NCBI GenBank assembly: GCA_018262875.1
Contig: JADFDL010000070.1
Span: 1-8,039, forward strand
Source: Rhodocyclaceae bacterium
GTDB taxonomy: Bacteria > Pseudomonadota > Gammaproteobacteria > Burkholderiales > Rhodocyclaceae
Direction of reading: 5' to 3'
DNA: 8,039 nucleotides
Part shown: piece by piece, positions 1 through 5,306 of the stretch
Position numbering within the stretch: position 1 is the stretch's first letter
Layout of the letters: every line of letters starts with the position of its first letter
Made by a program: the position numbers and the translations under genes
Notes under the pieces: model-generated
Told to the model about the DNA's origin: nothing
What the model saw: the letters and a program-made list of their open reading frames with translations, nothing else
The model's database searches: none

Positions 1-103
1 GATAACGCAGCAGAACGTCGCGCTTGACCAGTTGCCCGAGCAGGTAGCGGTGGCGGGTGAGGCCGGCGGCGATGGCGAAGGGGTTGAGCGATATGGTGCT
101 CAT
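1..103 (-). CDS. ABC-2 type polysaccharide export permease, N-terminal fragment
   Basis: Only the first 34 codons are inside the window; the gene continues past the left edge. The visible protein starts MSTISLNPFAIAAGLTRH and then reads RYLLGQLVKRDVLLRY. A cytoplasmic stretch of the type LxxRDVxxRY just before the first membrane segment is characteristic of Wzm/TagG/KpsM-family permeases, which with a nucleotide-binding partner export O-antigen, teichoic acid or capsule chains across the inner membrane. The start ATG (103-101) overlaps the stop of the upstream AAA ATPase gene as ATGA, and GGAG lies a few bases before it (sequence GGACGGAGTGC then ATG). The overlap implies that it is now cotranscribed with, and perhaps translationally coupled to, the ATPase gene. 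The family call rests on a short but typical N-terminus; substrate cannot be inferred. A polysaccharide or lipopolysaccharide gene cluster is expected to the left. Confidence 0.68.
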   Translation of the reverse strand, partial: MSTISLNPFAIAAGLTRHRYLLGQLVKRDVLLRY

Positions 104-1257
104 GCACTCCGTCCCGCTTCACGAATGGCTTCCTGCAGGCTGGCGACGTTTGCATCGGGCGTCATCCGGTAGATATCCTCGCCTGAATAGACAACGGTTC
201 CGCAAGCGATCCCGAGATCACCCAGGGCTTGGTGGTATCCCCTGGAAAGCTTCGGATTGAGCCCGAATTTTGCCTCGAAGGCGCGCAGGCCGGCGGGCGT
301 TTCGAGTACGAGGTCGAGTTCGGCGCCAGCCACGGTGCGGTAGAAATGCGGTTGCGCATGCTCCGGCGCATGCGTGAGGAGGTGCTCTATCACCGTGCCT
401 TCCCATGCAGCGCCGGCGATGGGGTGGGCGAGCAGGGCGTCGAGGGTCTCGATGCCGAGCAGCGCATGGAGCAGCCCGCTGTCGCGCAGGTAAACCCGGG
501 GCGACTTGATGAGCCGCTTGCCGAGGTTGGCATGCAAGGGGGGCAGGATGCGCACCATGTAAGTGTCGGCCAGGATGTCGAGATAGCGGCGCATGGTCGG
601 CGGCGTCAGTCCGAGGCTGGCGGCGATCTGGCTGGCATTCCATATCTGGCCGTGGAGATGGGCCAGCATCTGCCAGAAGCGCCGGATCTGGGCGGCAGGA
701 ATGTTGATACCCAGTTGCGGCAGATCCTGCTCGATGAAGGTGCGGATGAAAGCGTGGCGCCAGCGCAGGCTGGCCTTGTCGCTGGGGCCGAGAAAACTTT
801 CTGGAAAGCCGCCGCGCAAAAGGAGCTTCTGCAGGTTCTCGGTGGTGGCGCCGACCTCGTCAAGCGTAAAGGGGGCGAGTTCGAGATAGTCGATGCGGCC
901 GGCCAGGGATTCCGCCGCCTGCCTGCGCAGGGCCGGAGAGGCGGAGCCGAGCAGCAGGAAGCGTCCCGGTCGCCTGTTGCGGTCGATGAGGACGCGCAGG
1001 ACCGGAAAGAGCTCCGGCATGCGCTGCACCTCGTCCACGATGACGAAGCGGCCGGAAACCGATTCCAGGTAGGTTTCGGCGTCCCGCAGGCGCGCCACGT
1101 CGGCAGGGCGTTCCAGGTCGAGAAAAACGGCCTCCCCGCCCGCCAGGCTGCGTGCCAGGGTGGTCTTGCCGACCTGTCTCGGGCCGAGTAGCGCGACAGC
1201 AGGAAACTGCGCCAGGGATTGCCTGAGGCGGGGAAGTATCTGGCGCTTAATCATCAT
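100..1257 (-). CDS. AAA+ ATPase with C-terminal DUF4143 domain (second of two)
   Basis: This 385-residue protein belongs to the COG1373-type predicted ATPases. An N-terminal AAA domain carries Walker A GPRQVGKTT (residues 25-33), Walker B VIVDE (72-76), a sensor-like LLLGSASP (101-108) and the family signature GGFPESF (149-155). A winged-helix-like stretch follows (about 207-232, IAASLGLTPPTMRRYLDIL). The C-terminal DUF4143 part has E313-L-D315 and E328-A-K330, a layout resembling the PD-(D/E)XK nuclease core. All key residues are present and the length is normal, so the gene looks intact. The start is bounded by an in-frame TAA at 1263-1261; ATG at 1257 or 1254 are the only options, with no clear Shine-Dalgarno sequence. 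A perfect inverted repeat (1262-1284) sits directly upstream. Its stop overlaps the polysaccharide permease start. The family's biological role is not established; ATP binding is well supported, nuclease activity is only inferred. Confidence 0.9.
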   Translation of the reverse strand: MMIKRQILPRLRQSLAQFPAVALLGPRQVGKTTLARSLAGGEAVFLDLERPADVARLRDAETYLESVSGRFVIVDEVQRMPELFPVLRVLIDRNRRPGRFLLLGSASPALRRQAAESLAGRIDYLELAPFTLDEVGATTENLQKLLLRGGFPESFLGPSDKASLRWRHAFIRTFIEQDLPQLGINIPAAQIRRFWQMLAHLHGQIWNASQIAASLGLTPPTMRRYLDILADTYMVRILPPLHANLGKRLIKSPRVYLRDSGLLHALLGIETLDALLAHPIAGAAWEGTVIEHLLTHAPEHAQPHFYRTVAGAELDLVLETPAGLRAFEAKFGLNPKLSRGYHQALGDLGIACGTVVYSGEDIYRMTPDANVASLQEAIREAGRSA

Positions 1258-1261
1258 TGTT

Positions 1262-1284
1262 TATTGAAAACATATCTTTCAATA
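1262..1284. promoter_or_regulatory. Perfect inverted repeat upstream of second AAA-DUF4143 gene (candidate operator)
   Basis: TATTGAAA (1262-1269) and TTTCAATA (1277-1284) are exact reverse complements around a 7-base spacer. The repeat ends 4 bases before the start codon at 1257 and is strongly AT-rich in a GC-rich surrounding. It would lie at or just after the transcription start predicted from the candidate promoter at 1292-1319. A repressor operator (possibly autoregulatory) or a 5'-leader hairpin are both possible; the position is seen, the role is inferred. Confidence 0.5.
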
Positions 1285-1291
1285 GACACTA

Positions 1292-1319
1292 ATGATACGT
1301 GGGAAAACTGCATTTGCAA
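1292..1319 (-). promoter_or_regulatory. Candidate sigma70 promoter for second AAA-DUF4143 gene
   Basis: On the minus strand TTGCAA (1319-1314) is followed after 16 bases by TATCAT (1297-1292). This resembles a -35/-10 pair and would start transcription near 1285, at the edge of the inverted repeat and about 28 bases before the start codon. Each hexamer differs from consensus at two positions or fewer, but such matches occur by chance, particularly in an AT-rich island. Confidence 0.35.
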
Positions 1320-1453
1320 GAGGTGAGGGCAAGAGAAGGCCGAGCGGGGGGGGCTCATGGGCGCACGGGCAAGGCGCAGCCTCGTGCGAGAAGGCGTCGA
1401 CGATGCCAGGCCGGTGGCGATGGCGAGGGGGGTGAATGTTCCAGCTCGCATTG
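1298..1453. other. Gap between the two AAA-DUF4143 genes
   Basis: This GC-rich stretch separates the stop of the first ATPase gene from the promoter region of the second. I see no convincing gene, RNA or strong terminator here. It contains a run of eight G (1346-1353) and a run of six G near 1425-1431. Short open frames across it have no recognisable protein and no ribosome binding site. Confidence 0.5.
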
Positions 1454-2587
1454 CTACGTGGCCAGTTCCGCCAGCCAGCGCGCTGCCGGCTCGACTGCGA
1501 CCCTTCCGCGCTGCTCCGGCTGGCGCAGTTCGCGCACGAGCTGGACGGCGCCTGCCGCTGGATAGCGCTCGGCAAGCGTCGCGAGGAAGGGGGTGACGGC
1601 CGGAACGGCGAATTTGCATTCGGCAAACCCGAGCGGCTTGCCATTCTCGCAGACCGTGAAATCCACTTCCCGCCCTTCCTTGTCCCGGACATAGTGCAGG
1701 GAAATCCGGCGCCCCGCCACGTCCTGGAGGTAGTGCACGTGCTTGAGGAGCATGGTCGCGCAGGCATTCTCGAAGCGGGCGCCTTCGCCGGCGCGAACCA
1801 GACCGGTATCGAAGAAATACACCTTTGGCTCCTTGAGGATGGCCCGGGCCATGTTGCCATGAAACGGCCTCACGACAAAGACGATATACAACGCTTCGAG
1901 AATATCGAGATACTTGCCCAGGGTGGTCGGCGACACCTGCAGGTCGCGGGCGAGCGAAGCCAGGGAGAGCGGCGAGCCGACCCGCTCGCGCAGCATGTCG
2001 ACAAAGAGGCGCATGGCCCGCAACTCGTGGATGCGCGAGAATTCAAGGATGTCCTCGCGGACCAGGTCTTCCAGGTACTGGTTGCGCCAGCGCTCTGCCT
2101 CGGCGGGTTGCCCGGCGAGGAAAGGCTCCGGAAAGCCCCCGCGCTCGATCAGCCGATCCAGGGCCTCGTCCGGCGCGACGCCGGACGTTTGACACCATTC
2201 GCGCACCGAGATCGGGTGCAGGCGCAGCGTGAAGTAGCGTCCCGCCAGCGATTCGCCTGACTGGCGGAAGGTGTCGAGACGGGCGCTGCCCGTGACGAGG
2301 ATGGCCTGGTCGCCGGATCGGCCGTCGAAGACGCCCTTGAGATAGGTCTTCCAGTCGCGCATCTTGTGGATCTCGTCGAGGATGACCAGGCCCGCCCGCG
2401 GGCTCCAGGTCTGCCCGATCAGCATCCTGCGGTCGTTGGCGACATCCCAGTTGAGGTACTGGGCCCTCGGATATTCCGCCATCAGCGCCTTGGCAAGCGT
2501 GGTCTTGCCGACCTGCCGGGGGCCCGTGAGAAAGACCATCTTGCGGCCGAGGTCGGTCCGCACGGTGGAATCGAGGTAGCGTTGCAT
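1454..2587 (-). CDS. AAA+ ATPase with C-terminal DUF4143 domain (first of two)
   Basis: This 377-residue protein has the same architecture as the next gene downstream but is clearly a different lineage: outside the motifs the two share little. Visible are Walker A GPRQVGKTT (22-30), Walker B VILDE (68-72), sensor-like VTGSARLD (98-105), family signature GGFPEPF (150-156), a winged-helix-like segment (about 207-232, LARDLQVSPTTLGKYLDIL) and DUF4143 with E307-V-D309 and E323-C-K325. The N-terminus MQRYLDSTV is typical of the family, and an in-frame TAG at 2602-2600 leaves the ATG at 2587 as the only sensible start. Only GGA lies just ahead of the ATG, so translation initiation looks weak. A cluster of GACTAT half-sites forming a perfect 10-bp inverted repeat sits 4 bases upstream. 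The gene seems intact. ATP binding is secure from motifs; the process it serves is unknown. Confidence 0.9.
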   Translation of the reverse strand: MQRYLDSTVRTDLGRKMVFLTGPRQVGKTTLAKALMAEYPRAQYLNWDVANDRRMLIGQTWSPRAGLVILDEIHKMRDWKTYLKGVFDGRSGDQAILVTGSARLDTFRQSGESLAGRYFTLRLHPISVREWCQTSGVAPDEALDRLIERGGFPEPFLAGQPAEAERWRNQYLEDLVREDILEFSRIHELRAMRLFVDMLRERVGSPLSLASLARDLQVSPTTLGKYLDILEALYIVFVVRPFHGNMARAILKEPKVYFFDTGLVRAGEGARFENACATMLLKHVHYLQDVAGRRISLHYVRDKEGREVDFTVCENGKPLGFAECKFAVPAVTPFLATLAERYPAAGAVQLVRELRQPEQRGRVAVEPAARWLAELAT

Positions 2588-2590
2588 TCC

Positions 2591-2628
2591 GACTATTTTC
2601 TATGACTATGGAAAATAGTCAAGACTAT
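2591..2628. promoter_or_regulatory. Inverted repeat and GACTAT half-site cluster upstream of first AAA-DUF4143 gene (candidate operator)
   Basis: GACTATTTTC (2591-2600) and GAAAATAGTC (2611-2620) are exact reverse complements with a 10-base spacer. The same half-site GACTAT recurs at 2591, 2604 and 2623 in direct orientation and once inverted (ATAGTC, 2615-2620), giving nested palindromes: 2604-2620 with a 5-base spacer and 2615-2628 with a 2-base spacer. The cluster ends just before the ATPase start at 2587 and covers the last codons and TAG stop (2608-2606) of the HAD phosphatase gene. A TTGACT hexamer is present at 2622-2617 on the minus strand, but no well-spaced -10 follows it. An operator for several repressor protomers is the likeliest reading; this is inference. 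Confidence 0.5.
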
Positions 2629-3271
2629 CTTCCAGTCCCTCGATGAGGCCGGGCAGGTCCTCGAAGCGGTCGAGGCGCAGGCTGCCGGCTTTGATCCCGG
2701 CGGCGCCATAGCCGTAGGCGGCGTGGATGAAATACAGGCCGTTCTCCCGCGCGGCGGCGGCGTCCTCGTCGGAGTCGCCGACGAAGCAGGCGCGGCCGCG
2801 GTCGATGCCGTAGCGTTCGAGCACGCGCTGCGTCACGGCCGCTTTCGACGGCGCCATCGGCTCGGTCTCGTCGCGCGTGTGGATGCCGGCGAAGTGCCGT
2901 GCCAGTCCGAGGGCATCGAGGATCTTCCGCGTCGGCGCCATGCGCTTGTTGGTGACGATGAACAGGTGTGCGCCGGCAGCGGCGAGCTGTGCCAGGCCCG
3001 CCGCGACGCCGGGAAACACCTCGGTGCTGCGGTAGCCGGCCGTGTCGTAGTCCTGCTTGAACGCTTCGACGAGACGGGCGAGCAGGGCCTCGTCGTGAGT
3101 GCCGCTCACCTGTCGCAGCGTTGTCGCCAGCGGCGGGCCGATGAGGGAGGCTTCGAGCGGCACGGCCGGCTGCAGGCCATGCGCCGCCAGCACCCGCCCG
3201 AACGAGGCGAGGATGCCCGGCGAGGAGTCGATCAGCGTGCCGTCGAGGTCGAAGAGAATGTCGGTGGCCAT
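2606..3271 (-). CDS. HAD-superfamily hydrolase, phosphoglycolate phosphatase-like
   Basis: A 221-residue HAD phosphatase of the Gph/PpaX type, usual length for the family. Motif I is DLDGT with nucleophile D8 and general acid D10; motif II is VTNK with T107; the motif III lysine is probably K143 in APSK; motif IV is GDSDED with D166 and D170. The stretch between about residues 18 and 85 fits the small helical C1 cap. Such cytoplasmic enzymes remove phosphate from small molecules such as 2-phosphoglycolate; the actual substrate cannot be read from sequence. The start ATG at 3271 lies 10 bases after the stop of the SixA-like gene, with no clear Shine-Dalgarno sequence, consistent with cotranscription. 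Oddity: the last codons (DYFP then TAG) are encoded by an arm of the inverted repeat belonging to the next gene, so the original 3' end may have been replaced. Confidence 0.85.
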   Translation of the reverse strand: MATDILFDLDGTLIDSSPGILASFGRVLAAHGLQPAVPLEASLIGPPLATTLRQVSGTHDEALLARLVEAFKQDYDTAGYRSTEVFPGVAAGLAQLAAAGAHLFIVTNKRMAPTRKILDALGLARHFAGIHTRDETEPMAPSKAAVTQRVLERYGIDRGRACFVGDSDEDAAAARENGLYFIHAAYGYGAAGIKAGSLRLDRFEDLPGLIEGLEDSLDYFP

Positions 3272-3281
3272 TTCGTGGTGT

Positions 3282-3770
3282 TTATACCAGATCGGGCGCG
3301 ATCACCGCGCGCAGGAGGGTTTCCGCGTTGCCGTTGCGGATGCGGTAGGTGAACCACCAGAGCGCGCCCTTGCGCACGCTCCAGTCGGCGGCGTCGCCGG
3401 TGAGCAGCAGCGCTGCGGCGTGGCCCAGGGTCGGCTGGTGGCTGACCACCAGCACCGTGCCGCCGGCGTGTGGCCAGCCGGCGGCGCCGAGCAGGCCGGC
3501 GGCGTTGGCGCCGGTGCCGAGCTTGTCCCCGGTTTCGAACGGCAGTTCGAGCGCCTGCGCCGTCTGCACGGCGCGGATGGCCGGGCTGGCGAGGATGCGC
3601 GTGTCGGCAGGTAGTCGCTTCCTCAGCCAGCGCGCGACCTGTTTTGCCTGCTTGTGGCCGCGCGCGGTGAGCTTGCGCTTGGCGTCGGGCATGCCGTCTT
3701 CCGCCTCGGCATGGCGCCAGAGCAGGATGTCCATCGTCTTTTCGCTTGCCGCGGGGGATTTGCCGGTCAT
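3282..3770 (-). CDS. sixA: SixA-type phosphohistidine phosphatase (histidine phosphatase superfamily)
   Basis: The chosen start gives 162 residues, normal for SixA. The catalytic motif is WRHAEAE with R19 and H20 (the histidine that is phosphorylated), followed by ASPAIRAVQTA (61-71, containing the second phosphate-binding arginine, R66) and VVSHQPTLG (108-116) with H111. SixA proteins are small cytoplasmic phosphatases that remove phosphate from phosphohistidine in proteins; in E. coli the reported target is the nitrogen-PTS carrier NPr. ATG at 3770 was chosen because it forms an ATGA overlap with the stop of the CYTH-CHAD gene and has TGGAGA six bases upstream. A start at 3734 (MDILLWRH) matches the usual N-terminus more closely but has no ribosome binding site, and the longer open frame reaching 3911 would run well inside the upstream gene. 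The coupling suggests a joint role with the CYTH-CHAD protein in phosphate metabolism. Confidence 0.85.
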   Translation of the reverse strand: MTGKSPAASEKTMDILLWRHAEAEDGMPDAKRKLTARGHKQAKQVARWLRKRLPADTRILASPAIRAVQTAQALELPFETGDKLGTGANAAGLLGAAGWPHAGGTVLVVSHQPTLGHAAALLLTGDAADWSVRKGALWWFTYRIRNGNAETLLRAVIAPDLV

Positions 3771-5269
3771 TCGATTCTCCAGAAGCGCTCGAGTTTGCGC
3801 AGGCGGCGCATGCCCTGAAAAGTCAGTCGCTGCAGGACGGCGTGGCGCGGCCCGTGCCAGCCGCCGGTGAGGGCGACGGCCTCGCGCAGTTGCGGGTCCT
3901 CGTCCAGGCATTGCATCAGTAGGGGGCCGGCGCGCGCGAGGTCGTTGAGCGCGCCGAGGCTGTCCTGCAGGGCGGTGAGAGTGGCGAGGGCTTGGCGCGT
4001 GTCGCGCGCGCGGTAGAGCGGCGCGAAGAATTCGATGGCGTAGCGCAGCCGTTTCACGCCGATGCGCAGGGCGTGCAGGCGGACGGGATCCCGATCCTTG
4101 GCGAGATCGGCCAGCGCCAGCGCCTTTTTGCGCAGGCGGTCGAGGCGGCGAGCGGCGAAGTCCGCCAGCGCCGGCAGCGGTTTCTCTTCTTGGGCGGCGC
4201 GCTGCAGGCGGGCGCCGAAGTCGAGCAGCGTCAGCGCATAGGCGGGCGCGGCGAACGCTGCCCGCATGCTCTCATGCGCCTGGCGGCGCGCCCGTTCGAC
4301 CGCCGCCGCCAGCGCCGCCAGGCGGTCGTCGTTGGCGAAGGCGGCCCGGGCCGGGCCGACGATCTCTCCGGCCAGCACGTCCCGGTCGCGCGCTTCGCCG
4401 AGGGCGCGCGCCAGCGCGCGCAGGTGCGGCGCCACCGCCGGCTCGAAGCCTTCTGGCAGGTGGCGGCGGAAGATGCGCAGGGCCGAGCGCAGCCGGCGCA
4501 GGGCGACGCGCATCTGGTGGACGAATTCCGGATCCGCTTCGCCGGCGCCGAGCGCGTTCCATTGCAACTGGGCGATGCAGTCGACGGCGATGGCGCGGAA
4601 GGCTTGCGGCGGCGTCTGCGACGGTCCGAGCGGTGAGGGCGCGGCCTTGACCGGCTTCAGCGGTGTGCCCAGACGCAGGCGGTAGCCGCGCTCCGCCTTG
4701 GAGCGGATTTCCGGCCGCAGCGGCAGATCGGCGGCGAGAGCGAGCGCAAGGTCGAACAGGGCATCCGGTTTCCCTTGCGCCAGCTCGATCTCGATTTCGG
4801 ACAGGGCTTCGCGCTGGTCGCCGGCTTCGATCCAGCCGCGGTCGAGCATCAGCAGGATGACGCTGCCTTGCTCAGGCCGCAGCCGCCAGGCCTGGCGCGT
4901 AAAGACGGTCTCGAAGGCCGGTTCGAGATGCGACTGGATGCGCTGCCGATCCAGGCGTTCGCGCACCTGCGGGTCGTCGATGCCGGCGAAGTCGAAGCGT
5001 CCGCTGTAGGGCTGTTCCCATTCGGGGCGCACGGCGAGGCCGCCGCTCGCCGTCCCGGCGCATTTGACGGTCTGCAGCCAGGCGCGCCCCTGCCGGCGCG
5101 TGCGCAGGGCGATGCCCTGGCGGTGCAGGGCCAGGTCGGGCGTGTCGTAATAGACGTTGAGGAGCTTGCGCGTGGGGAGCTTTTCCGCCTGGTGCAGCAG
5201 CGGGTGGCGCAGGAAGGCGCGACGGGCCGATTCCGGCAGGGACAGCTTGATTTCGACTTCTTCCTTCAT
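3767..5269 (-). CDS. CYTH-CHAD domain protein, inorganic triphosphatase family
   Basis: A two-domain protein resembling E. coli YgiF. Counting from the upstream ATG at 5290, the CYTH domain starts with the diagnostic ExExK motif E11-V-E13-I-K15 and runs to about residue 210, with many alternating charged residues typical of the triphosphate tunnel. A CHAD domain (about 230-495) follows, with the two characteristic helices FVHQMRVALRRLRSALRIF and LHALRIGVKRLRYAIEFF rich in His and Arg. CYTH domains hydrolyse triphosphates with a divalent metal, and CHAD domains bind polyphosphate. The start at 5269 gives MKEEVEIKL, matching the family's short N-terminus, and falls just after a hairpin (5271-5292). 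A start at 5290 adds seven residues (507 total) but puts the start codon in the hairpin; neither has a good ribosome binding site. The stop overlaps the sixA start. Confidence 0.88.
   Translation of the reverse strand: MKEEVEIKLSLPESARRAFLRHPLLHQAEKLPTRKLLNVYYDTPDLALHRQGIALRTRRQGRAWLQTVKCAGTASGGLAVRPEWEQPYSGRFDFAGIDDPQVRERLDRQRIQSHLEPAFETVFTRQAWRLRPEQGSVILLMLDRGWIEAGDQREALSEIEIELAQGKPDALFDLALALAADLPLRPEIRSKAERGYRLRLGTPLKPVKAAPSPLGPSQTPPQAFRAIAVDCIAQLQWNALGAGEADPEFVHQMRVALRRLRSALRIFRRHLPEGFEPAVAPHLRALARALGEARDRDVLAGEIVGPARAAFANDDRLAALAAAVERARRQAHESMRAAFAAPAYALTLLDFGARLQRAAQEEKPLPALADFAARRLDRLRKKALALADLAKDRDPVRLHALRIGVKRLRYAIEFFAPLYRARDTRQALATLTALQDSLGALNDLARAGPLLMQCLDEDPQLREAVALTGGWHGPRHAVLQRLTFQGMRRLRKLERFWRIE
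3775..3781 (-). promoter_or_regulatory. Shine-Dalgarno sequence deciding the sixA start
   Basis: On the minus strand TGGAGA (3781-3776) places GGAG six bases before the ATG at 3770. The internal ATG at 3734 is preceded by AAAAGACG, which is much weaker, so this site supports the overlap start. The site is inside the 3' end of the CYTH-CHAD gene. Confidence 0.6.
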
Positions 5270-5270
5270 G

Positions 5271-5292
5271 AGATGGGCATTATCGCCCATCT
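5271..5292. repeat. Small GC-rich hairpin between exporter operon and CYTH-CHAD gene
   Basis: AGATGGGC (5271-5278) and GCCCATCT (5285-5292) are exact reverse complements around a 6-base loop. It lies 14 bases after the MacB permease stop and ends one base before the preferred CYTH-CHAD start at 5269. No T-run follows on either strand, so a standard intrinsic terminator is not supported; it may attenuate read-through or affect translation of the next gene. Confidence 0.45.
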
Positions 5293-5306
5293 TGTGCGCC
5301 GATAAG

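Noticed and set aside
229..1191. Long plus-strand open frame opposite the second AAA ATPase gene
   Set aside because: It is antisense to a gene with complete family motifs, has no recognisable domain, and reflects the codon bias of GC-rich DNA.
100..2587. The two ATPase genes as a toxin-antitoxin pair or a complete known defence system
   Set aside because: Both are full-length proteins of the same architecture with no small partner gene, effector domain or known defence neighbour in view.
2594..2622. TTGACT at 2622-2617 as the -35 of a promoter for the first AAA gene
   Set aside because: Spacings of 16-18 bases give only poor -10 matches such as AAAATA, and the RNA would begin at or inside the coding sequence.
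1258..2630. Transposon-like ends around the ATPase genes
   Set aside because: I looked for matching copies of either palindrome or target-site duplications at the other gene boundaries (near 1454 and 100) and saw none; no transposase or integrase is present.
3282..3911. Longer version of the SixA-like protein starting at 3911
   Set aside because: It would overlap the CYTH-CHAD gene by about 145 bases with an Arg/Pro-rich non-conserved extension; the start at 3770 has a strong ribosome binding site and gives normal length.
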